The position numbers and the translations under genes were made by a program. From Batillaria attramentaria (lineage: Eukaryota > Mollusca > Gastropoda > Batillariidae): a stretch of 64,000 nt of DNA. The DNA is taken from contig JACVVK020000017.1 in NCBI GenBank assembly GCA_018292915.2, forward strand, positions 447,501 through 511,500, read 5' to 3'. The notes under the pieces are model-generated. The model saw only the letters and a program-made list of their open reading frames with translations, did no database searches and was not told the DNA's origin. This document shows, piece by piece, positions 29,843 through 44,589 of the stretch. Position 1 is the first letter of the stretch; each line of letters starts with the position of its first letter.

Positions 29843-32489
29843 AGCTTTTTAAAATGCCAAAGACGAACACACACGAGGTTTAGTTACAAGACTGCACCTA
29901 AGACAGTAACTGGGAGATATGTATGAATGTATGCAATAGATCAGAGTGACCCTGCCCCAGGAGACCGTTAATTTTGATTTTGTTACCGGCCCTGCGGTGT
30001 AGTGGTTACCACTTCGGACCATGGGCCGGGAGACCTGGGTTCGAGTCCCAGCCGAGGCAAGCGGGATTTTTCCTACCTAGTTCGGCTCCTACCCGAAGCG
30101 GGTGTGCTATGAGCCCAATGGGGAGGCTGTTGCCACACAGCCGAGACTCACACACGTCAAGGGTGTCATTTTAAGGGTGCTTCCAATGGGATGACACATC
30201 TTATGTTGTGGATGATTACACGACCGCCACCGCAGAGACCGCTGTTCCTGGGTCTGGTTAAGATCGGGATATTTTTGACAGAAAGCGTGGCATGCGGCTC
30301 CGTCCCGGCATTTCACGGCTACACACGAACCTGTCTCGTGGTATCAAATGCAAGCTAGGCGCCTAGTTTGCATTTGATACCACGAGACAGGTTCATGTGT
30401 AGCCGTGAAATGCCGGTTTCGATAACAAGAACCTTCGGAGAAGAGGAGAAAAAAAAAAAAACCCCCAAAAAAACAGCAAAAATATTTGTCAAAAACGCAA
30501 TAGTGCTGCTATGGGGCACGATGGTCGTTTGGGAATTTAACGTCCACTTCCACCATGGGTGATGTCAGACGGAACAACGAGGAAAAGGCCAGCACAAAAA
30601 TGAATAGGTCTCACCCTGTTGGGTAGAATATATACACTAGAGTAGAGGGTACATTTTCAAAGACTTGAATGCCCTACGCTATACGTGCGATTCTGGGATC
30701 TTGCAAGTCAAGTGAATGGTATTACGCGTTACGCGTCAGTAACGATGTATGTGTTTCTGACGCAGCTTTCATTGCTACAGCTAAAACAAATTTAACGGGG
30801 TTGAGGGGAGGGTGTCGGGTATAGCTGGGGAGGTTCATGGTATTCACATTACAAATCCGGGTGGCAATGACACCCAGAAGGACAGTAAACACGCGAAGGT
30901 CTATCCCAGTGCACGGGTAGCTGATCTGGTAATGACGTTGGTTGGACCAGGTCATTAAGCCCTACCCGACTAACACTAATGTTCATCAGACCGTGCAAGG
31001 CGACGTGTCTGTAAACCAGGACCTGACCGTTTGAGTTGTTCATTCCATTGTCATTATTCTTCCAACGACACAAAGAAGTTGGTTTACTGAAAATAACGCG
31101 GAACGAACCAGTCTAAACTCAAGTTTACGAAAACCATTTTGTTTGGACGAAATTCAAACATGAAAAACTGGACGCCCCCCTCCCCTCCCCACCCCCATTA
31201 TTATTAGTAGTAGTAGTAGCGGTAGTAGTAGTATAATTATCATTATTATTGTTATATCTATTCACGTATATACTGATCAACAAAAGAAAGGAATGCGAAT
31301 TTCTTTTCTGTTCAGGCTAACCTGAAAATCACTGAAAAGTTCATCGTCAGCAAGTCAGTTTTTCTGGCAAGAACGTTTTCTAAAAACACAAATGTTCAGT
31401 CCGCCATAGTTATTAATTCCAATGCACATGGACACAGAAACGCCAACACAAGATCAATATGGCGGATGACCCTTCGTGGTGTCGAAAACGGCCTGTGGCC
31501 GGTGGCCTGTTTTGTATTCTTAGGATGGTGTCCCATGTCTCAAGATTCAAGATTTTATTTTCCTTTTCCCCTTTTTGGGGCATGGAAGATACAAACAAGA
31601 TGGCCACCAGCCCAATATGTTGTTTCCATTCAATGACATGCTGTAGTCACAGTCGTAGTCGTTGTGTCATGTATGCAGCCCGCGCGCACACGCCGGAACG
31701 CAAGCTCTCTGACATCAAGCATGCTGACATAAAGAAAGTACTGAAAACCCTTATCGTGCCTCTATGCACTTGCAAAAACCCAAACACATGAGGTCGTGTG
31801 AGCTCGCCTAGCTGGTTGACGTCACAACTTTTTGGCGTATGCGAGGTTCTACATGGGTGAATGAATTCTTGTAATAAAGTCGTTCCCCTTTGACAGAGTT
31901 ACTTCCCGCAGACCTGACTGACAGACGATTGCTTACTGGTATCGGAGAAGAGACCCTCTCTCTCTCTCTCTCGCCTTAGACGCGCGCTTGCGCGCGCACG
32001 CACGCACCCCCCCCCTCCCCCTACACACACACACACACATTATGCAAAGACCTTGGAATCAGAAAGACGCGTCACTCCTGCCCTCGTAAGAGAGACATAT
32101 AGCGGGACAACGCGAAGAGTTGTCTGCCCGCATTAGCGCGCATCCTAGATCTGGCCCCTATAGTGACAGCATGGCGGAAAGTGGAAAGCGACCACAAAAG
32201 CCGGGCATGCAATTGTTTTCTGCGCCGAATTGTTCACTGAAATAACAGACAAATATAAACGGGGAAATACTTCTTTTGGTATTCCTGTTGAAAAACAAAC
32301 ATTTTTTTTTTCGCTTTCTTGTAAAAAAAAAAAAAAAAAAAGACCTCAAGTGGTACGTGTGCATGCAGTGTAAACAAACAGTAAACACACGCGGCTGACG
32401 CAGATACAGCGTAATTTTTTTTTTCCCTGACAACTTTACAAATCACGGTGACTTAAATTGTGCTAGCGTCTACCTGCATCTAAATTCAG

Positions 32490-32525
<36 letters not shown>

Positions 32526-32793
32526 TGTCACTCATACGGCGGCAGGTACGTTCATCGGCACTTGTTCCAGTTCACATACTGTTGGGGGGAAATCTGTAGG
32601 TATGTACAGAACTCTTTTCTTAAAAATCAAGAGGTTTGCATGCAGTGTAAACAAACAGCAGTAAACACACGTGGCAGGCGCAGACATCAGGTTTTGGTGT
32701 TGTTTTTGTTGTTTTGTTGGCGGTGGTGGTTTTTTTTTTTTTAAACTTTACAAATAACGTTGACTTGAACTGTGCTAGCGGCACGTTGCACTG

Positions 32794-32833
<40 letters not shown>

Positions 32834-35800
32834 AACAAAATCATCCGGCTGAACTTCATTCTAACCATTGTAAAACCATATCACAACATAGAATCTGCTG
32901 GATCGTCGGTCGCAGATATGATTAATGCTGAGTTAGCAGGAAGTATTCAGCGGATGCGTCCATCTTTGGATCTCTCGCACATTCGATCTTTCTGTGTTCC
33001 GTACTAGTTTTACTTGAACACATCGAACGAAATGCACTGCGTAGCCTACGTACAGCAGTGAAAGCCAAACTAGATCTTTCGTTCGTCCTCCGGAACTTTG
33101 AGAGTACTTATGTTTTCCATAGGCCTAAAACACATGCGAAATATATGGGGGGAGACCACCTGTCAGTCGCTGACATCTTCGTTTTTGTTTATTTTCTTAA
33201 AATGTTTTACGGCGGCTAGTGTAGGGTTGGGTCAAACAAACAGACTTTTTACAAGCATGCGGATTCTATACTAAATTTACGCCAGTCACACGTCGTGGAT
33301 GCGGCGATTTTGGTTTTCACGTGTGATGCTATGTGTTATGTTTGGGAGAAAACATAATCTTGGCTCCAACTTCGATACCGATCTTGGCTCCAACTTCGAT
33401 ATCGTAGGCATACCTACCTCTATTTTTCTAGGGGGAAATCTACAGAAAGGTTTTCCCGTTCCTGGTGTTCGCTTCTGACAGCAATTCGGCGCTCCACACC
33501 ATTGCACGCCCGAATTTTTGCGTGGTTTCTGGCTTTCTGCCATTACTGCGTAGATCTGCGGGATGCGCGCTAATGCGCGCAGACAACTCTTACGCGTTGT
33601 CCCTCAAAGGGAGGTAAGTGAACTATCTTTATGTTTCCAGGATCTTTGCATTATGCTTCTGAGTGTGAGTCAGTGGCAAAAACGAAACCCACTGAAATTC
33701 CCGCTTTCCACATGTCAAGTTGTAGAGATCGCGAAAAGATACTGCATTTCGATGCAAAATAATTTCTAGACCATCCCAGAACATGCTGGTGCAGTAACGT
33801 CAGTAGATTACGTCACCTTGGAAAGATATCGAACCTTCCAGTAAGTTGAGAAATGTTCTAGATCTGACCTGTTCAGTACGTAAGCAGCCCTGCACAGCGT
33901 TCTGGGTTCTTCTTCTTTCATGAATTTGTTCTCCGTGCATATTCTGTTCATAAAGTATTGGAGTTGTATTCTGTTGTATCCCATGTCTTCTCTGCGATTG
34001 CACGAAGATGGCGACATAGTAGAAGTAAAATACACCACGTCTCCAAACAGAGGAATTCGGAAAGAAAGTGGCGAGACACCCCCAAGAAAAAACAGCATCA
34101 CGTCAATCAAACATGACGCACTTACTTTACGTCAGTGCGCGTGCGTCTCTTCTTGGATGTTTGTGAGGCGTGTGGCTTGTAGAGGAAATGTGCTGTGAGT
34201 ACAAATTTTTGGGTCAACTGACGATAACGGCTGCAGTGAATTTTTCTAATTTTTTTGTATATTTTTTATGGCACCCCAGGCTCATTATCTATGTATAGTA
34301 GGAGCGATTTTGAGATCTAAAGTGTGTTCACCAGCACTTTCAGGTACGGCTTACGCCAAAAGTATAAAAGCGACAACCTCCAAAATTCACTTAGTTGAGA
34401 GTCCGTATTCATGCTATCTATGTCCAAAAAAATGGAGTGGTTTAGGTAAATATTACGCCTTTAAACGCCAGAAAGCCACTTTTTCTGAAAAGGGCGATAC
34501 CTCGCAAATCATGTGTGCAATCGTACCTGGATCGGGCCTTCTATTCAACAATCTTGATTCATCTAGAAACCCCAAATTTGAAATCGATCGGTTCAGTATT
34601 TTCGGAGAAATAGGCATCTGAACTGGGTTCACATGCAATGTCAACTCAGGCTCGGTTTACATGAAAACTATAAGAGCGACCATTTTCTAGTAGTAACTCT
34701 GTTCACAGTCCGTATTCAAGCTATCTACTGCCAAAAAATTGAGTGATTTAAATAAATATTACGCCTGTACACGAAAGACAACCAACTTGTCTCAAAAGGG
34801 CGATAACTCCCAAATCACTTAAGCAATCATCACACGCTTGAATCGTCTAATGTAACATTTTGATATATTTGGATACCCCAAATTTGAAGCCATTCGGTTG
34901 AGTATTTTCGAAGAAACGGGCCTGGACACAATTCACACACACACGCACGCACGCACGCACACACATCCGCACAGACGGCACTCACTGAGGAGGAGAAGCG
35001 CGTTCGGTGGACCGTACATGTCAGCATCGATGACGCATGTTTTCGTACGTCATTGTCAGAGTTACACTTGCAAAATCGTCTCTGCGGGAGATCGATAGTG
35101 ACGTGCGTTTGTACCACAGATGCTTGCCCATGAACGTGGAAAATTTAGCCCGTCCTATGATGTTGTTTCCATTACTATGGAAACAACATAAAAATTAAAC
35201 AAACCAGGACCACATAATTATACACAGAACGATACGACAGAAGATATTTGTGCAACATACACATAATCTATACACAGGAAAGCGCAACCATCTAGGAAAC
35301 CTCTGAAACAGCTCACACACACACACACACACACACACACCCACACCTCCTTTAGGTGAAAAGGCTTAAAAAAAAAAAACCCCAAAACACGCAACTACAT
35401 TCACCACAACGTTCTATAGCCCTCTACCAAAAGCTGGTCTGGGAACAGGATGCTGTGAACTCATCAAATCACGGGGACAAAAGTGAGCAGCACCAAAATA
35501 CTTATTCTGAGCGAGGAAGTAAAATGTTTTGGAGTAAATAGACAAACCAATGACCTTGACCTTGAAAACATGTGTGATTAACATACTTCATAACACTTGA
35601 AATGAATTCAGCCACATACTACTATAGACTTGAGGTTGTGCTCTACATGATTTCCATTGCACTTTGCAAGTACTGAACTGCATTCCTACATGTGAAAATG
35701 TCCAAAAAAGGCCAAGTTAACGGCGTTTGTTCCCAAGGAAAAACACGTTGAAAATAAAAGAGATTTCACAGATTTTCTTTGGCGTCGATTGTTTTTTTTA

Positions 35801-38800
35801 TTATTGGCATTTGCGAAATGTTATTTTACTTGAAGCTTAAATTAATTTTGTCTGATTTCTTTACCTGTACCTCAAAAATAGGAATTAATGAAAAAACATT
35901 TTCTTAGTGCGATACAATTTTAAGCGGAGGGGTATCTTTAAAATAGTATTTTTGTGACCATTTCCTTAAATCATGATGTACGTCTGCACATGATCTTTCA
36001 AGCGTAGCAGCTGCAGCAGCATAATATGTCAGCCCGGTCCCCATTAGTGAATGAATGGGCGTCTATATATAAAATAGACATTTTGATATCCTCGGGCTGC
36101 TACAGGTAAATTTCTGGTCATTTCCTTGGACCACCACAGGGTGCTTGGTCTAACAGACCCAGTAGTCAAACTTGAGGTTTGTGATTAATACCTGCTGCAG
36201 CGGCGACATTTGTAATCTTTGCTGTGTACTGTCAATTTGTGAACCCAATCACAATACGGATTCCCCTCATTACCACTCACAGCCAAAGGGATCATGTGGA
36301 TGGGCTAGTAACACGTCAGTGCCAAGCCTCTCGTCTAAAAGCTGGTAAATAACAAAATACGCTGTGTACACTGTGGCCGTCATATCAGGATACTTGGTAA
36401 CCTACCCCCGTAGTGGTTAATGCTCTGTGTAATTAGAAAAAGGTATTTTAAGTCACCTATTTCAAGCATTGAAGAGTTCATGAAATTTGATGTGGGATGC
36501 ACGTTTTCCTTCTTCTGGGATCACTCTACTTTTCCCAGTATGTAAAACAATGACAAGTTAAAACTGGTGGCAGCTAGCAGCAAAATATAAACGTACCCCC
36601 CACGCAGCATGTAATGAAGGAAATGGAAACAATGGGTAAAAATAATGACCGCTGTAAAGAAGACGCGCTTGTTTAGATTCACGGATCTTTCTTCATACGA
36701 CTAGTCATTGTCTTTTTCACTAAGACAAATGTATAAAAAGAAAATGATTCAAGCGTAGCAATTATGGCAGGCTCTTTGGTAAGCACCGCTTTCAGCCCAT
36801 ATAGGGAACTGATAGCTTCAATTAACGGCCATCTATAAGCAATGAATCTCTCATTCAAGTTCCGGAAGATAATTCTGAAACACCGAGGATGTGCCCAAAT
36901 ATTTGCATCATATTATATTTGTTTTCGCGGACACACCTTATCACAGCAACCAATCAAGTGTCCCTACTCCCGTCATTTCGCATATTCAGCCATTATTAAG
37001 CAGATTGCGCTTTCGATGGCTGTTTGTGACAAAAGCTCAATAGCGATTTCAATGAACTTATGATATGACACAACTGGGATACTATTCTTGAGTGTGCACT
37101 GCTCTTTGAGAAAACCCGTTCACTACTCACAACGCAGCAACTACTTTAATAAGTACACCCCCAAAATATCGCTACCGAAAAAAGTGCTCACTTGGATATC
37201 ATATTTCATACGTACCTGCACATGCGGTGACAAGGGAACGTCACAACACCAAAGAAGCGTTTTCTGACTGAACTGTTCAATGTTCGTAAATGTTTTCCGC
37301 GATACATGTCAACTGCAGTGACCTGATAAGTGCACAAGCAGGAAACACAGCCGTTTTTAAGGGTCCTCAGTCAACGGTCAAACTAATTGCCGCAATTACC
37401 CAGGAAGCATCATTCTGATTGGGGTAAAATTTCAGTATGTCAACAATGCATGTCTTGTCTAACAGTAACCGTATTTAGAGCGGAGTTCTGCGCATTTCTG
37501 TACCCGCAAACACGCATACTTTGTGCACACCCTCAAAAGCCCATTTATAGGGCTCATATAGTGAAAATGGCAAGATAAACGGTCGTTTTTAACGGTGACG
37601 CGGACGTAGAAAACATTCACGGAGACCACCACAGCATTAGAGGTCTGTGTTCTACTGAAATCTGTAATAAAACGTTAGGATCAAATTTGTTCTACCTTGT
37701 TCAGCAATTTGACTAGCCTCGCGACGCGCCAAGTTTCCAGTCTCTGTACAACATTGTATTTTGTAGCGCTATCGATGGATACGTCATTGGCCTTCTGAAT
37801 CTCTGCTGTTTCGTCGCAACACTGTTTTCGTTCTTTGGGATGAAGAGACTGAGAAAACAAGACTTATGATTGTTCGCTAAAGAGTAGAAATATGTCACTT
37901 AGTCCACTAATAAAGCTAGCTTCAAGGATTAATAAAAGCGACAGTAACACTTTCTTAGGCCATTCTAAGCCGATCAGTGATCGATTAAATGTGCCAATTC
38001 ACCTAACTTTGGCACAATCGTGCTTCCACAGGAAAGCGCGCGCGCAGTGGCGACCTTGTTTCAGATCTGGGGCCGTGGTCACGACGCGAACGCAAATTTC
38101 TTTGCGCAAATAGGTTGCGGATCGTAAGTTCGTACGTGGCTACGTGAAAACTATCTCTTCCGCTAGTTGGCCGGTCACGACGCGCACTTACTGGAAACGG
38201 TGTCACGTACGGGTTATTTTTAGATAGGTGTGGGACCCCCGGGATTCCCACGGAAAACACCTTCACGTAACCTGCACAAAGTCTCCTTCCAGCGTGAAGA
38301 GTGAAAGAGTAGAGGGGGGTGTGTTCACTACGCGTTCACTACAGAGTTTTTGATCGAGTCAAGTTTATCTGCCGTAGCGTCAGGTTAAATGCGTGGCATG
38401 TATGTGGAGAGTGTGATCAGGAGTGCATGCAGGTCGCATATAGGCCGCTCCCCCTAGCAGTCTCAATCTCAACATTGGACGGACTACAACCAGTAGAAGC
38501 ACTGATTTACTGCACGTACAAACCGTATGTAGAAAACCGACGGAATGAACCTCAATCAAAGAACAACGAAAAACGAAAGAGGAGAGGATAACAACACCAT
38601 CAACAAAACTCTCCACATACATGCCACGCATTTAACCTGAGTTGCTACGGCAGAGAAACATGACTCGACCAAAACTCTGAATTCGGAACCCGCACATTTC
38701 GGGTCCACAACACAATGAATGAGACCTGCATTGACAGGCATACGATCAAAACGGTGGTGGCTGATCAGTGAGGACTGACCGAGTGCGTTCAGCACTGAAC

Positions 38801-41800
38801 TAGTCCGAAACACACACAACAAATGTCAACCCACAAAAAGGAAACAAATCAACCCACGACGTGTGTACAGCCGGCCATACAGGCCTTTGCATTGCAGGGT
38901 GCGTAGTGAACTGAACGCGCCCCCTCCGCAGCTACACGGGTACCTCAAGTCGTCCTACAGCAGATCGCACAATTCCTGCAGGTCTCTCCTCCTAAATCTA
39001 AACCTTTGAAGCATGTCCACATCGTCGTACGAGTCAAAAGGGTTAGTACGATCGCGAAACACCCTTTCCCGTCGCAATGCTCTTCTCATTTGCAGTTGGT
39101 AAATCAAGCGGGCCGCCATTTTTCAGATTTACGCAAAGGCTACGGCACCTTTCCGACACCCTCCTAGGTGGTGTACAATACGCAAGGTTTTCCGAGCGGC
39201 CGTAATTCTGCGCAATCGTCATGACCACCCAATTTTACCACAAATCGTAAGTTACGGACCCTCGCGTGCGTAAATCGGTGGCGGAAAAGTTACGAACGCG
39301 TCGTGACCACGGCCCCTGGTGTCTCTGGCCGAACCGGCGAAAGGGCAGATTGCACGCCCGCCACAGGAAATACCCTATTTGTGATAGCATCGCGATGGTT
39401 TTTCTGTTATACAAAGTTATTTTCCATGTGGTTTATTGTGGAATAAAAACCTACAACCCCCTGTCTTCAAGTCTGTCGATTGAATGAAACTTTTAGTTTC
39501 AGTTAATACTTTTCAACTTTTCACGATGTGCAGTTGGTAAGTCAGTGCATTTTGGTTTCATTGTTTTTTTTACGTGTTTCAAGTGAATGGTTTTATTGTA
39601 TCAGTGGCGAATGCTTTTGTTTGTTGAAATCCAGTGATGAACGACCCTGACATTTGTCTCAGTGCAATGAAATCAATGTCAAATACTGAACTGTCTACTG
39701 TTCGGGAAGGAAAAAAAATACTACTTTGAAGTACTTTATTGATCTCATGCGTATCAACGTCATCAATTTCACGTTACAATCTCAATTTTGCATCGTTAGC
39801 CACTTTGCGTTATTTTGTGTCGGGAACCGAAATATTCTACGACACCGGAGCACGCCATCGGAATTTCCCAAAAAGTATGGAAACCCATACCGGTCAAGTG
39901 CGCGAAACCTAAGGCGTCTGTTTCTATTGAAGGTTTCAGTAAGCAAGGCAATGACGAGTGAGTATCAGCGTATTGAGACTCCTGACCTCAACATTGAGCC
40001 TCAGCCACCTGAAGAACCTATTAATTGGTCATTGTGTGCTTTTTGTCAAGTGCCAAAGACAGTGAATCTCGTCTGCCCTGCAAGAAAACCTCCTGCGGCT
40101 GGTTACAAGTATGTTGCTGAAAACATCAAACAATTTCAAGTAATGGGCTTCAATCCTGTCGATGTAATGCCGTCTTGATGACGGGAATGGGTTTGAGTAA
40201 ACATTTCGTCTGAAATCTGCTACGCAAAGGTGAGCACCGCCATTTTGGAGCGAAAAAGAAAGCAGGCATGCAGTCCCTCTGCAAGCCCACTAAAAACTAG
40301 GAGAGCAACTGGTACGTCCTCGACTGCACTAGAGAATAGTAAAAGTGAAGAAGCACCAGCAGGCAGCACAACCAAATCCCGGCTGTTTTTTCTGTAATAA
40401 ACCACCAGGTTCAAAGGGGACCCATGAGGCATGGACATTAGGAGTGCATTACAAAGTTTATTATACAGCAGTTCATATCAATGACACGGAGGTGCTCCGG
40501 AAGCTTGCCAACGTAGACATGGTATCGGGGGATGCTAATTACCATTTGAAGTGTCTGTCAGCATATTACAGAAGACAGCCAAAAGCCAACCAAGAGGCTG
40601 CTGAAGAAGACGATTCATCATCTTTACAGGCGATTGCGTTCGCTGAGCTCGTTGTTTATGTAGAAAGCTTCAGGGACGACCCTCGGACAAGACCACTATT
40701 CTACCTGTGTCGCCTGTATGCCAGCCGCCTGGAAGCCCATGGTCTTTATGTTCCACAGAGAGTCCACTCACAGCGTCTTCGTGAAAAACTCCTTGCAAAT
40801 ATCCCAGACTTGTTCGCCACCCACGAAGGAAAAAAACGTCGTGCTATTGTTCACCAAAGATCTGGGGACTGCCATCAAACAGGTCTGCACTAGGGATACT
40901 AGTGCAATTATTGAGAGCTGCCCGTTGCCTGCTGCTGTTCAATCTTCTGAAGCTCCTGTTGCTGACAGTCCTGCAGTCCTACACGACCTGCCCGATGTTC
41001 CTCCAGAGGTCTTGGACGACAAGGCTTTCATGGTTGTTGAGGACCCCGCAGACATCACAGCAGATGTCTTAGATGATGCTGTCCTCGTCCCTGTTTCAAT
41101 ATGTTCACCAGACGTTGATGCCAAAGTGCTGGATGGTGCAACAATCGTCCAGATGTTGTCACCAAAGCTTGCGAAAACCTTTCAGCAGTATGTCGATCTC
41201 ATTTTCCTGCCGTACATCCAGCGACAGTTTGAGACTGCATAGCTGACTGTGCACGGTCTGGTCTGCACAATTTCCTCATCAGGACAACAGACACGGGTGT
41301 GCTGGTGCTGGCGATTGCGCACTTCCACAAAATGGCAGCAACGGAACTGTGGATTGCCTTTGGATGTGGCAAAAATTTCAGGTACATTGCCGCCCATGAC
41401 ATTGCTGACTTTCTTGGACCATATAAAGCATGGGCACTTCTGGCGTTCCATGCCTTCACAGGATGTGACACTGTGTCCTGTTTGGCTGGGAGAGGGAAGA
41501 AAACAGCGTGGAGTACCTGGAACGCATTCCCTGAGGCTACTAGAGCTTTCTTGGCCATGACGGACAGGAAGGTAACGGAAGACACCTTCGCCACACTCCA
41601 AAGATTTGTTGTTTGATGTATAAACCGCTCCAGCACACTAACGAAGGTGGACGCAGCTCGTCAGGCGATTTTTTTTTCTCCAGAAACAGCAAATCTTTGG
41701 AGAACATTCCTCCAACGGAAGCAGCACTGAAACAGCGTGCTCTGAGAGCAGAATTCCAGTCTGGTTATGTGTGGGGCCAGAGTCTTGAAAAAGACCCACA

Positions 41801-44553
41801 ACTGCCCAGTCCATCGAACTGGGGATGGGAGAGGGAGGCTGATAAATCCTGGACGCCGATCTGGACGACACTCAAACAAGCCGCCGAATCGTGCGAGGAA
41901 CTAATTAAATGTGGGTGTAAACAGTGTTGCTGGGGAAGATGCAACTGCAGAAAGGCAAACCTGCAATGTACTGCCTTGTGTGCCTGCAGAGGAGACTATT
42001 CGCAGGAAGACTAAATGGCTCATCTTGATGACTGTCGTTTTTTCCCGGTTTTTTTTGTGTATGTTTTTTCTTTACGTGTTACCTTTGAGAGTATGGAGAC
42101 AATTACAACAAAACAGAAAAATATTGCACAGTGACACCAAGTATAACATATTTACAAGGACTCGTACCGAGACAACAGAATGGACAGTTTAGGAATTTAG
42201 ACATCATACCTGAAAGGTGAGACCTCGTGACCCAAAAAAGTTTCTAATTAATAAATAGAAAATGTTAAGCTCAGCCTTAGGGCATTAAAAATGTACTGTT
42301 CAGTAAAAGTTTTGTATTTTGCAATGTAAGATGGAAATTAACCATTACAAGCAGTCGGTATCACTCAGTCCTGAAATCGTCCATTTGACCTACTTTTTCT
42401 TAAAGGCCCTATATTCGTAACGGGCGCTCAGGGAAAAACTGCCGCTTACGAAGGTTTCAGGCTATTTGCCAAGTAGAAGGAGGTTTCATTTGACCATCGC
42501 GACCGTTTCTGTGACTTTGCGGTTTTTAATATTTGAGAAATACGACTTTCTTTGAGCCTACCCTCCTTTTCTTACCGGCTGTCCGGCAACACGAGTCTAA
42601 AAATAGCCACCAACCAGCGCCTCAAGCTGCTGGCCGAGACTGCAAACTATGACGTCACAGTCAGTGCAAGTGTAAACATATTGCTCCCGAAAAAGTGAGT
42701 ACGAGGTGTGATTCCTAAGACAACCCGACAACCCACTCCCGTAAAAACAAAATTCACGAGTTCATCGAAGAAGCTGCGCCGACATACGCAAGAGCGCGAG
42801 TATGCAGTCTAAAGTTTCCCGAGGAATAGAAACTGCCGCGGTGGCAGACTGAAGCTGAGGGACTGATTGATACGCGCTTGGCCTCTCACGTCGGGACCAA
42901 AGGCTCACGGACGTTTGGCATTCACTCCATGCTGATGAATACGTAAGTAATCACTGTAGTATACCTGTTAGTGTGACTAGATAACCTGACTTTTGTGTCT
43001 GAAGAAAGTTTCGTGCCGACTAAGTATCCGAACAGCAGTGTTATGGCGGACAGTGGTTTCGCACCGAGTCACCCCGGCCATACAGTGGTTTGTGTGGCAA
43101 GACAAGAATAGGTGTACTGGCAGAAACAGTGCAACTTGATATGAAACAGAAGCAAGTGTGTAACACCGAGTAATACTGTTCCAATGGTTTTCTCATTTAG
43201 GGAGAATGAAAAGGGAACAATTATGAGATAAGAAGTATTTTTCACACAGTGTGTTACTGATAATTGAACCACCCAGTCACCAGTGACAGGCCCTAGCCAG
43301 TGGCATCTGTTTTTTTTTATTCTGGTAATGTCATGCCCATCATTTTAAAAATTATTTTTCTTTATTGTGTGTGTGTGTGTGTGTGTGTGCAGGTACTTTT
43401 CGTCAAGATCTCTACAGCTGCCACCCATGCAGGTTAGCACACTTTTTGTTTCAGTAGTTTGTCGTCGAATTGCACAGGTCAAATTGCAAAAAATTATATA
43501 CATATAATGTGTGTGTGTGTGTGTGTGCTTTTAATTCCACCAAGCTTGTATACCAATTAATGTACAGATGAAAATTAAATGTCATAGTATAAATTGGCTG
43601 CTTTTCATGTTTTCTTCTTGTTGTTGCTGTTTTTTGTAAATGATGATTTATTCAGTATTGATAGGTGGGGGGATGTTTATAGTTCCAGTTTGGACGGATC
43701 CACCTGAAGTGGCAGGAACTTCTGGTTCCACAGCTAGATGCAGCACATCAACCCTAGCTGCAGCTGGAAGCATCTTTGCAAGGGTAGGTGTTTACTCCTG
43801 CAATTTCAGAAATCTCAGCAAATTCTGACAGGTACATGTACTTCATCAGATACTGTGAAGTTGTATTTATCATGACGCACTATAATAGTGACACTGGTAG
43901 TGGTGACTACTTGCGTGCTACAGTATGCTTTTATACTGTTTTTTTTAAAATTTTATTGTAGAGTTATGCATGCTTATGCTTTGTAGCCACATGTATTATT
44001 CCAAGAAATCCTCTCAGACAACAGTGAACACATGTATGATCATGTTTGTTGCAATAAGTTGTCTCTTTCCCTTTTGACAGTGCCACTGCCAGTGGTGGTA
44101 GTCAGATGTCTGGCGTGGAACCAACAGAGTGAGGAAGAAATGCCAGTGGCATCAATGTAAGTGAAGGGCTGTGTTCTGAATTTCTTGTCTAATCTTACTG
44201 TACATGTTAGTTTTATGAGGTTGGTTTACTTTGGTTGGGAACTAGTGCAGGTTTTGAGCCACTGTCAGTTGCTGACAGAACTCTCTCAGCTGTGATAAGC
44301 TCAGTGAGGCAAGGTGTGCTTGTGTTAGTGCACTGTAGTGTACAAGTCTCTTAGTTGCCTGATGATAAACACCTTTGTGCTTGCAGTCACACTCACAAGC
44401 AGACAGCAAGAAATCAGCCAACTTTGGGTAAAAAAGAGGGCAAGTCAACATGTCACAAGTAAGTGATATCTTCTATGGTGTTTCTTTGGATTAGGGTTTC
44501 TAAGGTTTTCAGTGTTACTACATGTAATTGTATTCTCAGCACGTCACATAATC

Positions 44554-44589
<36 letters not shown>

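Larger units (their letters stand above)
31597..35175 (-). mobile_element. Inverted relative of the intron-5 element, with internal insertions
   Basis: 33650-35175 is a close reverse copy of about 8799-10290 (same tandem repeat, same ATGTTGTTTCCAT near-palindrome at its outer end), and 31597-31680 matches the reverse of 10850-10930 (AAGATGGCCACCAGCCCAAT). Between them about 1.9 kb is different DNA, including a smaller inverted-repeat element at 32103-33603. Exact termini were not resolved. Confidence 0.65.

Noticed and set aside
29988..30062. tRNA-Val gene
   Set aside because: Same reasoning: promoter boxes without a complete cloverleaf, fused to a SINE body.
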